Assembly: GCA_963603285.1 (NCBI GenBank)
Contig: CAVCMG010000011.1
Coordinates: 1 to 64,000 of the forward strand
Length of the DNA stretch: 64,000 bases
DNA from: UBA11957 sp963603285
Lineage (GTDB): Bacteria > Bacillota > Clostridia > Lachnospirales > Lachnospiraceae
Direction of reading: 5' to 3'
The notes below the pieces were generated by a model. The model saw only the letters and a program-made list of their open reading frames with translations. It did not search any database and was not told the DNA's origin. The position numbers were made by a program, and so were the translations under genes. Below, piece after piece: positions 41,717 to 51,042 of this stretch (position 1 is the stretch's first letter; each line of letters starts with the position of its first letter).

Positions 41717-42655
41717 ATGAAAACAGAGATAACGAAACTTCTGGACATTGAATATCCGATCCTGCAGGGTGGTATGGCCTGGGTGGCTGAATATCATCTG
41801 GCAGCGGCTGTATCGAATGCCGGAGGGCTGGGCATTATCGGTGCGGCCAACGCCCCGGCAGACTGGGTGAGAGACCAGATCCGGGAAGCAAAAAAGCTGA
41901 CAGATAAGCCGTTTGGCGTAAATGTGATGCTGATGAGTCCGTATGCGGACGAGGTGGCAGAGGTGATCGCAAAAGAGGGTGTGAAGGTTGTGACAACGGG
42001 TGCCGGAAATCCGGAAAAGTATATGGAGCTCTGGAAAAATGCCGGGGTAAAGGTCATCCCGGTGGTAGCCTCGGTTGCCCTGGCAAAGCGTATGCAGCGC
42101 TGCAGTGCAGATGCTGTGATCGCGGAGGGCTGTGAATCCGGCGGGCATATCGGAGAGAGTACGACAATGACGCTGGTACCCCAGGTCGTGGATGCCGTGG
42201 ATATTCCGGTGATTGCCGCCGGAGGCATTGCAGATGGCCGGGGAATTGCCGCCGCCTTTATGCTGGGCGCAAGAGGTGTACAGATGGGCACTGCTTTCAT
42301 TGCTACAGATGAGTGCCAGGTACATGAAAATTACAAAGACCAGATCCTGCGGGCAAAGGATATCGATACGCGTGTGACCGGCCGCAGTACCGGACATCCG
42401 GTGCGTACGCTTCGCAATGAAATGACAAGGGTATATCTGGAAAAGGAAAGAGAAGGAGCGTCCTTTGAGGAGCTTGAGGCACTGACCCTTGGCGGACTTC
42501 GCCGGGCCGTGCAGGAGGGTGATGTAAAGTCCGGCAGCGTGATGGCCGGGCAGAGCGCCGGTATGGTAAAGGAAAAGTGCAGCTGTCAGGCTTTGGTAAA
42601 AAGACTGGTGGCTGAAACAGAAGCCCTGCTGAAAGGAACAAAGAAGTATGCATAA
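41717..42655 (+). CDS. fabK: Enoyl-ACP reductase II (FMN-dependent)
   Basis: The 312-residue protein is the FabK flavoprotein type of enoyl reductase (nitronate monooxygenase fold), which does the last step of each elongation round and is insensitive to triclosan. Markers are YPILQGGMAWVAEYHLAAAVSNAGGLGIIGA, the FMN/NADH loop EGCESGGHIGESTTM, the VIAAGGIADGRGIAAAFMLGARGVQMGTAF block and the conserved catalytic-region His in TGHPVR. The start is MKTEIT (41717) after GAGGTGA; an ATG at 41639 lacks a site. It overlaps fabD by 8 bp. Confidence 0.95.
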   Translation: MKTEITKLLDIEYPILQGGMAWVAEYHLAAAVSNAGGLGIIGAANAPADWVRDQIREAKKLTDKPFGVNVMLMSPYADEVAEVIAKEGVKVVTTGAGNPEKYMELWKNAGVKVIPVVASVALAKRMQRCSADAVIAEGCESGGHIGESTTMTLVPQVVDAVDIPVIAAGGIADGRGIAAAFMLGARGVQMGTAFIATDECQVHENYKDQILRAKDIDTRVTGRSTGHPVRTLRNEMTRVYLEKEREGASFEELEALTLGGLRRAVQEGDVKSGSVMAGQSAGMVKEKCSCQALVKRLVAETEALLKGTKKYA

Positions 42656-43571
42656 GATTGCTTTACTTTATCCGGGTCAGGGCGCGCAGTGCTTTGGCAT
42701 GGGAAAGGATTTTTACGAAAACAGTCCGCTGGCGGCTGCGCTGTATGATGAGGCAGGTGCGGCGCTTGGGCTGGATATGAAGCAGCTGTGTTTTGAAGAA
42801 AATGAACAGCTAGGCCGCACGGAGTACACCCAGGCGGCCATGGTGACGACCTGCCTGGCTATGACCCGTGTACTTATGGCAGAGGGGATACAACCGGATA
42901 TCGCAGCGGGATTAAGTCTCGGGGAATATGCGGCGATCGCTGTGGCCGGTGGTTTTACTGAGCTGGATGCGATCCGTCTGGTGCGCAAGCGGGGAATACT
43001 GATGCAAAATGCTGTGCCGGAGTGCTTTGGTGCCATGTGTGCGATCCTTGCATTGGATGAAAATGTGATCGAAGAAGTTCTGGCGGATATTCCGGATGTG
43101 ACGATCGCCAATTATAACTGTCCGGGCCAGATCGTGATCACCGGACGGAAAACGGCGGTGCAGGAAGCGGCAAAAAAGCTCAGAGCCGCCGGAGCCAGAC
43201 GATGCATGATGCTGAATGTGGACGGAGCTTTCCATTCACCGTTTCTTAAGGAGGCAGGAAAAGAATTGAAGACGGCACTGGATGCGACGGATATACACCC
43301 CTTGCGGATTCCGTATGTGACCAATGTAACGGCGGAAACGGTGACGGATAAAGAAAAAATCGTGCCGCTGCTGTGTCAGCAGATCGCTTCACCGGTGCGT
43401 TTCCGGCAGTCTCTGGAACGTATGCTGGCGGATGGCGTGGACCGGTTTGTGGAGATCGGGCCGGGACGTACACTGGCGGGCTTTTTAAGGAAAATCGACC
43501 GCAGTGCGAAGGTCTGGAATGTACAGTCTTTTGCAGATGTGCAGAAGGTAAAGGAGGAGCTTTATGTCTGA
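42648..43571 (+). CDS. fabD: Malonyl-CoA:ACP transacylase
   Basis: The 307-residue enzyme moves malonyl from CoA to ACP. The nucleophile Ser90 lies in GLSLGEY, the oxyanion GQGAQ motif is at 10-14, and the catalytic His is in DGAFHSPF near residue 199. It overlaps fabK and fabG by 8 bp each, so translation is coupled. Confidence 0.95.
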   Translation: MHKIALLYPGQGAQCFGMGKDFYENSPLAAALYDEAGAALGLDMKQLCFEENEQLGRTEYTQAAMVTTCLAMTRVLMAEGIQPDIAAGLSLGEYAAIAVAGGFTELDAIRLVRKRGILMQNAVPECFGAMCAILALDENVIEEVLADIPDVTIANYNCPGQIVITGRKTAVQEAAKKLRAAGARRCMMLNVDGAFHSPFLKEAGKELKTALDATDIHPLRIPYVTNVTAETVTDKEKIVPLLCQQIASPVRFRQSLERMLADGVDRFVEIGPGRTLAGFLRKIDRSAKVWNVQSFADVQKVKEELYV

Positions 43572-44304
43572 GAGAAAAACGGCGATCGTGACCGGAGCAG
43601 GTCGTGGCATCGGAGCCGCCATAGCAAAAAAGCTGGCTGCGGATGGCATGCTGGTCGTGATCAATTATTGTGGCTCCGAAGAGAAAGCTCTGGAAGTAAA
43701 AAAAGAGATCAAAGCGGCAGGCGGGGAAGCTGTTTTGCAGCAGTGCAATGTGGCAGATTCGGTACAGTGCGAAAAAATGGTGAAATGTGTTATAGAAACA
43801 TATGGCCATGTCGATGTACTGGTCAATAATGCGGGGATCACCAGAGATGGCTTACTGATGCGGATGAGCGATGAGGATTTTTCCCGGGTGATCGATACGA
43901 ATCTGAAGGGTACATTTCATATGATGCGTCTGGTATCCCGATATATGCTGAAACAAAGAAAAGGCCGCATCATCAATATGGCCTCAGTGGTAGGCATTTC
44001 CGGCAATGCCGGACAGGTAAACTATGCGGCATCCAAGGCCGGAGTGATCGGTGCGACAAAGTCGGCGGCAAAAGAGCTGGCAAGCCGTGGTATCACAGTC
44101 AATGCCATAGCACCGGGATTTATTGAGACGGAGATGACAGCAGCTCTTTCCGAAAAGACACAGGAGGCGCTGAAAGCACAGATTCCACTGGGAACCTTTG
44201 GCAGGCCGGAGCAGGTGGCAGACTGTGTGGCTTTTCTGGCATCGGATGCGGCTTCATATATTACCGGACAGGTCATCCAGGTGGATGGTGGGATGTGCAT
44301 GTAG
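43564..44304 (+). CDS. fabG: 3-oxoacyl-ACP reductase
   Basis: The 246-residue short-chain dehydrogenase reduces the keto group with NADPH. The cofactor loop TGAGRGIG is at 10-17, NNAG at 88-91, and the catalytic residues are Ser141, Tyr154 and Lys158 (YAASK). The ending (GQVIQVDGGMCM) is typical. Confidence 0.95.
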   Translation: MSERKTAIVTGAGRGIGAAIAKKLAADGMLVVINYCGSEEKALEVKKEIKAAGGEAVLQQCNVADSVQCEKMVKCVIETYGHVDVLVNNAGITRDGLLMRMSDEDFSRVIDTNLKGTFHMMRLVSRYMLKQRKGRIINMASVVGISGNAGQVNYAASKAGVIGATKSAAKELASRGITVNAIAPGFIETEMTAALSEKTQEALKAQIPLGTFGRPEQVADCVAFLASDAASYITGQVIQVDGGMCM

Positions 44305-44316
44305 GAGGACAGACAG

Positions 44317-45561
44317 ATGAAGAGACGAGTAGTGATCACCGGACTGGGAGCCGTGACGCCGATCGGTAATACGGTGGCGGCATTCTGGGACAGTATCCGT
44401 GCCGGTCGTACCGGTATCAGGCCAATCACACGATTTGATACGACAGAATATAAGGTAAAGCTGGCGGCAGAAGTCAGAGACTTTGATCCAAAAGAGCATA
44501 TGGATAGCAAAGCAGCACGCCGGATGGAGAAATTTTCCCAGTATGCGGTAGCTGCGGCAAAGGAGGCTTTTGCAGATGCGGCACTGGATATGACACAGGA
44601 AGATGCCTATCGTGTGGGTGTCTGTGTCGGTTCCGGTGTCGGCAGTCTGGAAGCGATGGAGAAGAACGCGGCAAAGGTACTGGAGGGCAGACCGTCCAGA
44701 GTGCATCCGCTTTTTGTACCGATGATGATCTCCAATATGGCAGCCGGAAATATTTCGATCCAGCTGGGGCTTATGGGTAAATGTACCAATGTAGTCACGG
44801 CCTGTGCTTCCGGTACACATTGTATCGGCGATGCATTCCGGGCCATCCAGTACGGAGATGCGGATGTGATGGTGGCCGGAGGAACAGAAAGCTGTATCTG
44901 CGGCACCGGCGTGGCAGGATTTATGAATCTGACAGCTTTGTCCACAGAGGAAGATCCCACAAAGGCATCTCTTCCTTTTGATAAAAAGCGCAGTGGCTTT
45001 GTGCTGGGCGAGGGTGCAGGCATCGTTATCCTTGAGGAATTATCTCATGCAATGAACAGAGGCGCACATATCTATGCAGAGCTTGTGGGCTACGGCGCTA
45101 CAGCAGATGCCTACCATGTGACCTCTCCGAAAGAGGATGGCAGTGGAGCGGCAAAGGCCATGACGCTGGCGATGGAGGAGGCCGGGATCACTCCGGAGGA
45201 ACTGACCTATATCAATGCGCATGGTACAGGCACGCATCACAACGATCTCTTTGAAACGAGGGCGATCCATCTGGCACTTGGTGAAGCGGCAAAGACAGTG
45301 CATGTCAATTCAACAAAGTCCATGACGGGTCATCTGCTGGGCGGCGCCGGTGGTGTGGAATGTGTGGTCTGCGCAAAGAGTATCGAAGAGAATTTTATTC
45401 ATCAGACTGTGGGTACAGATGAGCCGGATGAGGGTTGCGATCTGGATTATACACTGGGAAAACCTTTGGAAACGCCGGTCGTATATGCCATGAGCAATTC
45501 CCTCGGGTTTGGCGGACATAATGCATCGATTTTACTGAAAAAATTCGAGGGTCAGATGTAG
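44317..45561 (+). CDS. fabF: 3-oxoacyl-ACP synthase II
   Basis: The 414-residue elongating condensing enzyme has the Cys-His-His triad Cys163 (TACASGTHC), His302 (NAHGTGTH) and His339 (STKSMTGHLLGGAGG). It lies 12 bp after fabG. The gene that normally follows in this operon order, accB, is absent; 121 bp of non-coding sequence separate it from fabZ. Confidence 0.95.
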   Translation: MKRRVVITGLGAVTPIGNTVAAFWDSIRAGRTGIRPITRFDTTEYKVKLAAEVRDFDPKEHMDSKAARRMEKFSQYAVAAAKEAFADAALDMTQEDAYRVGVCVGSGVGSLEAMEKNAAKVLEGRPSRVHPLFVPMMISNMAAGNISIQLGLMGKCTNVVTACASGTHCIGDAFRAIQYGDADVMVAGGTESCICGTGVAGFMNLTALSTEEDPTKASLPFDKKRSGFVLGEGAGIVILEELSHAMNRGAHIYAELVGYGATADAYHVTSPKEDGSGAAKAMTLAMEEAGITPEELTYINAHGTGTHHNDLFETRAIHLALGEAAKTVHVNSTKSMTGHLLGGAGGVECVVCAKSIEENFIHQTVGTDEPDEGCDLDYTLGKPLETPVVYAMSNSLGFGGHNASILLKKFEGQM

Positions 45562-45682
45562 CTTCTGGTGACATGAAGTAAAGATAACCGGCAGATGGCT
45601 GTACCGGAAAATATGGTGAGGCAGGCATGCCGGAAAACAGCAGGGGTGAAATGAAAAAAGACCTGCAAATGGAGAAGTAAAG

Positions 45683-46135
45683 ATGAACGAAGAAACAACG
45701 GAAAAGAAACACACTTTGACAGTAAAAGAAATATACGAGATTATTCCTCACAGACATCCGTTTTTGTTGTTGGATTATATCGAAGATTATGAGCCGGGCG
45801 AATATGCGATTGGCTATAAATGTGTGACCTACAGAGAAGACTTTTTCGCCGGACATTTTCCGGGAGAACCCGTGATGCCGGGCGTACTGACGGTGGAGGC
45901 ACTGGCGCAGACCGGTGCGGTGGCCATTTTGAGCCTGCCGGAAAATAAAGGAAAGACAGCCTATTTCGGTGGAATCAAAAACTGCCGGTTTAAGGGCAAG
46001 ATCGTACCGGGGGACAAGGTGCGTCTGGAAACCCGGATCATCAAGCGAAAAGGCCCGCTGGGAATCGGTGAGGCCGTGGCGATGGTGGATGACAAGGTCG
46101 TTGTCAGTGCGGAACTGAGTTTTATGATCGGGTGA
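45683..46135 (+). CDS. fabZ: 3-hydroxyacyl-ACP dehydratase
   Basis: The 150-residue hot-dog-fold enzyme removes water from 3-hydroxyacyl-ACP. The active-site pair is His58 (FFAGHFPGEPVMPG) and Glu72 (VEALAQ). No separate isomerase fabM is beside it, so FabZ or a distant gene must serve unsaturated fatty acid synthesis. The ribosome site is GGAGAAG. The preceding gap encodes only a 17-residue ORF. Confidence 0.94.
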   Translation: MNEETTEKKHTLTVKEIYEIIPHRHPFLLLDYIEDYEPGEYAIGYKCVTYREDFFAGHFPGEPVMPGVLTVEALAQTGAVAILSLPENKGKTAYFGGIKNCRFKGKIVPGDKVRLETRIIKRKGPLGIGEAVAMVDDKVVVSAELSFMIG

Positions 46136-46156
46136 AAAGTGTGAGGTTTTAAACAT

Positions 46157-47527
46157 ATGAAAAAGATTTTGATCGCCAACCGGGGAGAGATCGCCGTACG
46201 GATTATCCGTGCCTGTCGGGAGATGGGCATCCCTTCGGTGGCTGTATGTTCGGAGGCGGACAGAAATGCACTGCATGCCAAGCTGGCCGATGAGTGTATC
46301 TGTATCGGCCCGGCGCAGGCGGATAAGAGCTATCTGGATATGGAACGGATTTTAAGCGCCGCCTGTGTATCTGGTGCGGATGCGATCCATCCAGGTTTTG
46401 GCTTTCTTTCGGAAAACAGCCGGTTTGCGTCGCTGTGCGAGAAATGCAATATCACCTTTATCGGCCCACCGGCAGAGATCATCGACCGGCTCGGCGACAA
46501 GCAGGCGGCCAGAAATACGATGGTCGCAGCGCAGGTACCGGTCATTCCGGGAACAAAGCAGCCGATCTATGATGTAAAGACCGGTCTGGCTGAGGCAGAA
46601 AAGATCGGTTATCCGGTCATGATCAAGGCAGCGCTTGGTGGTGGCGGTAAGGGTATGCGTGAGGCAAAGAGCGAGACAGAATTTGAGCAGCAGTTTGTAA
46701 CGGCACAGCAGGAGGCTTTAAAAGCCTTTGGCGACGGCACAATGTATATAGAAAAGCTGATCCAGCATCCCAGACATATTGAATTTCAGATTCTTGCGGA
46801 CAAGTATGGAAACGTAGTGCATCTGGGGGAACGTGACTGTTCGATCCAGAGAAATCACCAGAAGCTGATCGAAGAAGCGCCCAGTATCGGCGTCAGCGAC
46901 AAGCTGCGGAAAAAGATGGGCGAGGTGGCTGTCCGGGCGGCAAAGGCGGCAGGGTATGAGAATGCAGGAACGATCGAGTTTCTGCTGGATGAAAACGGTG
47001 ATTTCTATTTTATGGAAATGAATACCCGTATCCAGGTGGAACACCCGGTGACGGAATGGGTGACCGGGGTTGATCTGATCAAGGCACAGATCCGTATTGC
47101 AGCCGGAGAAAAGCTCGGATTTACGCAGAAGGATATCACCATCAGCGGACATGCTATCGAGTGCCGCATCAATGCCGAGAATCCTTCCCGTGGCTTTTTA
47201 CCCTCCCCGGGAACGATCACCGCCCTGCATCTGCCGGGCGGCAAGGGCATTCGGGTGGACAGCGCCATGTACAGCGGCTGCGAGATTCCACCGTACTACG
47301 ACTCCATGATCGGCAAGCTGATCGTCTGGGGAAAGACCAGAAAGGAAGCCATCCGCAAGATGGAAAGTGCTCTCGGTGAGGTGATCATCGAGGGTGTGGA
47401 CACCAATGTGGATTACCAGTATGACATTTTACAGCATCCGGATTTTGTGGAAGGACGCACGGATATAGAATTTATTGACCGTATTTTCGAAAAGCACAGT
47501 AGAGCAGAATTTCCGTGCAGAGTATAA
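46157..47527 (+). CDS. accC: Acetyl-CoA carboxylase, biotin carboxylase subunit
   Basis: The 456-residue ATP-grasp enzyme carboxylates biotin on the carrier protein. Motifs are ILIANRGEIAVRIIRACREMG, HPGFGFLSEN, the glycine-rich loop GGGGKGMR, FMEMNTRIQVEHPVTEWVTG and the RINAENP segment. It needs an AccB biotin carrier, yet none is encoded in the operon. It is 21 bp after fabZ and 3 bp before the carboxyltransferase gene. Confidence 0.96.
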   Translation: MKKILIANRGEIAVRIIRACREMGIPSVAVCSEADRNALHAKLADECICIGPAQADKSYLDMERILSAACVSGADAIHPGFGFLSENSRFASLCEKCNITFIGPPAEIIDRLGDKQAARNTMVAAQVPVIPGTKQPIYDVKTGLAEAEKIGYPVMIKAALGGGGKGMREAKSETEFEQQFVTAQQEALKAFGDGTMYIEKLIQHPRHIEFQILADKYGNVVHLGERDCSIQRNHQKLIEEAPSIGVSDKLRKKMGEVAVRAAKAAGYENAGTIEFLLDENGDFYFMEMNTRIQVEHPVTEWVTGVDLIKAQIRIAAGEKLGFTQKDITISGHAIECRINAENPSRGFLPSPGTITALHLPGGKGIRVDSAMYSGCEIPPYYDSMIGKLIVWGKTRKEAIRKMESALGEVIIEGVDTNVDYQYDILQHPDFVEGRTDIEFIDRIFEKHSRAEFPCRV

Positions 47528-47530
47528 GAT

Positions 47531-49282
47531 ATGAAGTTAGACAACGTATTTAAAAAGAAAATCAATCAGCAGGAAATAATCGATGAAAATGGCTCTACCG
47601 GTCCCGTGATACCAGACGGGCTGCTCAGAAAATGCAATTTCTGTAAGGCAGCGATCATTGCCGAGGATGCCCGGCAGGGCTTTTATATCTGTCCGAAATG
47701 TGGCGGCTATTTCCATGTTCCGGCAAGAGCCAGACTGCGGATGATCGCGGATGAGGGCTCCTTTACCGAATGGAATGAGACGATGGAGCCTGTCAATCCC
47801 ATGAAGTACAAGGGTTATCCGGAAAAAATACAGGCTCTGCAGGAGAGAACAGGACTTAACGAGGCTGTGCTGACGGGGAAAGCCAGAATCGGCGGCTGTG
47901 AGACAGCACTGGGCATCTGCGACGGCCGTTTTATGATGGCCAGCATGGGACATAATGTGGGAGAAAAAATCACACGCATGGTAGAACGCGCCACAGAGGA
48001 AAAGCTGCCTGTTGTACTGTTTTGCTGCTCCGGCGGTGCAAGGATGCAGGAGGGCATCGTGTCCCTGATGCAGATGGCCAAGACGTCGGCTGCCTTTAAA
48101 CGGCACAGCGACGCCGGGCTTCTTTATATTACGGTACTGACGGATCCGACAACCGGCGGCGTGACGGCCAGCTTTGCGATGCTTGGCGATATCATTCTGG
48201 CAGAGCCGGGCGCGCTGATCGGCTTTGCCGGCCCCCGTGTCATTGAACAGACGATGAAGCAGAAGCTGCCGAAAGGATTTCAGCGGGCCGAGTTTCTGCT
48301 GGAGCATGGGTTCGTGGATGAGATTGTGAAACGGAAGGACATGAAAATCGTGCTGGGACAGTATCTGAAGCTGCATCAGCAGGCAGATATATTGTCAGAA
48401 GAAACAGACAGTGCACAGTATCAAAAATATAAAGTGAACCAGAAAAGATGTGGCTCGAATGTGCATAACCACGATAAAAAAGCAGAAAAAGCAGCCACAG
48501 AAATGACCGCCTGGGACCGCGTCCAGCTGTCCCGCAGAAAAGACCGTCCGGTGGCCAGCACCTATATTGACCGTCTGTTTACGGATTTTCATGAGCTGCA
48601 CGGCGACCGTCTGTACAGCGACGATGCGGCGATCATCGGCGGTATCGCCCGTTTTCATGGCAGCTCCGTAACGGTGATCGTACAGCAGAAGGGCCGCACG
48701 ACGAAAGAAAATATCGAAAGAAACTTCGGTATGCCAAAACCGGAGGGCTACCGTAAAGCCCTGCGACTGATGAAACAGGCAGAAAAATTTCACCGTCCCA
48801 TCTTCTGCATCGTAGATACACCCGGTGCATTCTGCGGTATGGAAGCCGAGGAGCGTGGTCAGGGCGAAGCCATCGCCCGCAATCTCTATGAAATGTCATC
48901 GCTGAAAGTACCGATCCTGACCGTAGTAACAGGCGAGGGCGGCAGCGGTGGTGCATTGGCGATGGCCGTGTCCGATGAAGTCTGGATGCTGGAAAATGCC
49001 ACCTACTCCATCCTGTCCCCGGAGGGCTTTGCCAGCATTCTCTGGAAGGATGCGAAACGTGCCGACGAGGCCGCAGCCGTTATGAAGCTGACCGCACAGG
49101 ATGTAAAACAGAGCGGTGTCATCGAGCAGGTCATCCCAGAACCGGAAAATCTGACGGAAGAGACGCTTTCACAGGTGGCAGATGAGCTGGATTGCCGAAT
49201 GCAGAACTTTATGGAAAACTATGTAACTATGCAGCCGGAAACACTTATAGCTCACCGTTACGAGAGATTCCGGCATATGTAA
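47531..49282 (+). CDS. accDA: Acetyl-CoA carboxylase carboxyltransferase, fused AccD-AccA
   Basis: The 583-residue protein fuses the beta (AccD) and alpha (AccA) carboxyltransferase subunits, which are separate in most bacteria. The AccD part has its zinc ribbon (Cys35, Cys38, Cys54, Cys57), SGGARMQEG and TTGGVTASFAMLGD. A charged linker (about 285-325, Lys/His/Asn rich) leads to the AccA part, with STYIDRLFTDFHELHGDR, GAFCGMEAEERGQGEAIARNL and GEGGSGGALAM. Together they transfer carboxyl from biotin to acetyl-CoA. It ends the fab operon. Confidence 0.95.
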   Translation: MKLDNVFKKKINQQEIIDENGSTGPVIPDGLLRKCNFCKAAIIAEDARQGFYICPKCGGYFHVPARARLRMIADEGSFTEWNETMEPVNPMKYKGYPEKIQALQERTGLNEAVLTGKARIGGCETALGICDGRFMMASMGHNVGEKITRMVERATEEKLPVVLFCCSGGARMQEGIVSLMQMAKTSAAFKRHSDAGLLYITVLTDPTTGGVTASFAMLGDIILAEPGALIGFAGPRVIEQTMKQKLPKGFQRAEFLLEHGFVDEIVKRKDMKIVLGQYLKLHQQADILSEETDSAQYQKYKVNQKRCGSNVHNHDKKAEKAATEMTAWDRVQLSRRKDRPVASTYIDRLFTDFHELHGDRLYSDDAAIIGGIARFHGSSVTVIVQQKGRTTKENIERNFGMPKPEGYRKALRLMKQAEKFHRPIFCIVDTPGAFCGMEAEERGQGEAIARNLYEMSSLKVPILTVVTGEGGSGGALAMAVSDEVWMLENATYSILSPEGFASILWKDAKRADEAAAVMKLTAQDVKQSGVIEQVIPEPENLTEETLSQVADELDCRMQNFMENYVTMQPETLIAHRYERFRHM

Positions 49283-49411
49283 GAAGAGCTCTGCAAAGCT
49301 TTGCACAGAACGGGTGCTGAGACTTTGTAGGGCTTTTATGCTGAAAAGACAAAAGAAGGTAAAGCACCGGAACGTTGTAAAAAAAGTACAAATAACTCGG
49401 TACAATAATGA

Positions 49412-49440
49412 ATTGACGCTCCCTCTTTGTAGGGCTACAA
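49412..49440 (+). promoter_or_regulatory. Promoter of the DUF4867 gene
   Basis: TTGACG and TACAAT are 17 bp apart. TTTGTAGGGC occurs both in the spacer (about 49426) and at about 49322. In the gap after accDA, TGCAAAGCTTTGCA (49292-49305) is a 14-bp palindrome without a T-run, so no clear fab terminator is seen. Confidence 0.6.
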
Positions 49441-49470
49441 TAAAAGAAAACGTTTTGGGAGGGAATATAC

Positions 49471-50118
49471 ATGAGTCTTCATATTTATTCTGTTACAGAT
49501 CCGGAGTTTGCACCGTATGGCCGTGTGGTAGACGGTTACGATTACACAGAGCTTCTGGCTACACTGGAAAAGGTATCTCCGTGTCCGGAGGATGCCGTTA
49601 TCTATGTACCGGGAAACGAGGAGCTGGAAGCGCTGGCTGTTAAGACAGATCTGGAAAACAACTGCTACGGCGGCATGCCGATCCAGATCGGATACTGCAA
49701 CGGTACCAATACAAAGCTGAACTGTCTGGAATATCACAGAGACAGCGAGATCAACGTACCGGCCGGTCATGATGCGATCCTTCTGGTGGCCAGAAAGGAC
49801 GATATTGTAGACGGTAAGCTGGACACAGCTAAGGTGAAAGCCTTCAAATGTCCGGCTGGCACAGCGGTAGAGGTGTATGCGACGACTCTGCATTATGCAC
49901 CGTGTAGCGCCAAGAAGGGTGAAGGCTTCCGTGTGATCATTGTACTGCCGAAGGGAACCAACACCGAGATGCCGAAATTTGAGGTAAAGAACGTTGAGGA
50001 CGGCTGGATGACCGCCAGAAACAAATGGCTGCTGGCGCATGCCGAGTCCTCCGAAGCTGCAGATGGCGCCTATGTCGGTCTGACCGGAGAGAATATTGAT
50101 ATCGCTGACTTAATTTAA
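49471..50118 (+). CDS. DUF4867 family protein
   Basis: The 215-residue cytoplasmic protein matches the DUF4867 family of Firmicutes (MSLHIYSVTDPEFAPYGRVV, QIGYCNGTNTKLNCLEYHRDSEINV, TTLHYAPC). The ECHRS-like EYHRDSE and LHYAPC histidines suggest a cupin barrel with a metal site. The family often lies near sugar metabolism genes, but no function is proven. It is expressed alone from a good promoter, after GGGAGGG. Confidence 0.82.
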   Translation: MSLHIYSVTDPEFAPYGRVVDGYDYTELLATLEKVSPCPEDAVIYVPGNEELEALAVKTDLENNCYGGMPIQIGYCNGTNTKLNCLEYHRDSEINVPAGHDAILLVARKDDIVDGKLDTAKVKAFKCPAGTAVEVYATTLHYAPCSAKKGEGFRVIIVLPKGTNTEMPKFEVKNVEDGWMTARNKWLLAHAESSEAADGAYVGLTGENIDIADLI

Positions 50119-50241
50119 TCTGTAAATCTTCATAAATAAGCTTACGAGAGCGGACAAACGTGTTAGAATGTAACTGATATGTGCACAAAAGCGTTTCGAC
50201 TGTTTTTGTGCATGGCACAGACAGCAGGAGGAAAGACAACA

Positions 50242-51003
50242 ATGAGTGCATATGTGTTACAGTTTCTGATCGTTTGTCCGCTTGTATTTTTAGCGGGTTT
50301 TATCGATGCGATTGCCGGTGGCGGCGGACTGATCTCACTTCCGGCTTATATGATCACCGGACTGCCGGTACATAATGCAATCGCTACGAATAAAATGAGT
50401 TCTTCCATGGGAACGGCAATAGCTACGCTGAAATACGCGAAAAGCGGTTTTATCCAGTGGAAAAGAGCGGTATTGTGTACGGTTGCAGCGATTCTGGGCT
50501 CAACAACCGGAGCGAGACTGGCGCTTCTGGTGGATGATTTTTATTTCCGGATCTTTCTTCTGATCGTACTGCCGCTGACAGCGGCGTATATATTTTTTGG
50601 CAAGCCGTTTATCGGGGAAAAGGCACCGCTCGGTGAGGTGAAGACCATGCTTTTATCCATGGGGATCGCACTGGGGATTGGCGTGTACGATGGCTTTTAC
50701 GGCCCGGGAACGGGAACCTTTCTGCTGCTTTTACTGACAGGACTGGCGCATATGCAGCTGCAGGAGGCCAACGGCATTACGAAAGTCATCAATCTGACAA
50801 CGAATGTTTCCGCACTGACGGTTTTTCTGTTAAATGGAAAAGTATTGCTTCCGCTTGGCATCACGGCCGGAGCGTTCAGTATTGCCGGAAATTATCTCGG
50901 AGCAAAGCATTTTGAAAAGGGCGGGGCTTCTTCCGTCCGCCCGGTGATGCTCGTCGTGCTGGCTATCTTTTTTGTTAAGGTGCTGACAGAGATGGTGCAG
51001 TAG
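50242..51003 (+). CDS. TauE/SafE (TSUP) family membrane transporter
   Basis: The 253-residue protein has about seven to eight helices and the TSUP motif FLAGFIDAIAGGGGLISLPAYMITGLPVHNAIATNK, repeated weakly in the second half (GVYDGFYGPGTGTFLLLLL). Members move sulphite, sulphoacetate or other organosulphur anions; the substrate is unknown. The start is MSAYVL (50242), behind AGGAGGAAAG; the ATG at 50179 is not supported. Confidence 0.88.
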   Translation: MSAYVLQFLIVCPLVFLAGFIDAIAGGGGLISLPAYMITGLPVHNAIATNKMSSSMGTAIATLKYAKSGFIQWKRAVLCTVAAILGSTTGARLALLVDDFYFRIFLLIVLPLTAAYIFFGKPFIGEKAPLGEVKTMLLSMGIALGIGVYDGFYGPGTGTFLLLLLTGLAHMQLQEANGITKVINLTTNVSALTVFLLNGKVLLPLGITAGAFSIAGNYLGAKHFEKGGASSVRPVMLVVLAIFFVKVLTEMVQ

Positions 51004-51042
51004 TGAAAGATGAGAAAATATAGTAAGATGAGGATTAAAAAA

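Noticed and set aside
45562..45682. A remnant of accB in the 17-codon ORF
   Set aside because: It shows no biotinyl motif and is too short to link to the carrier protein.
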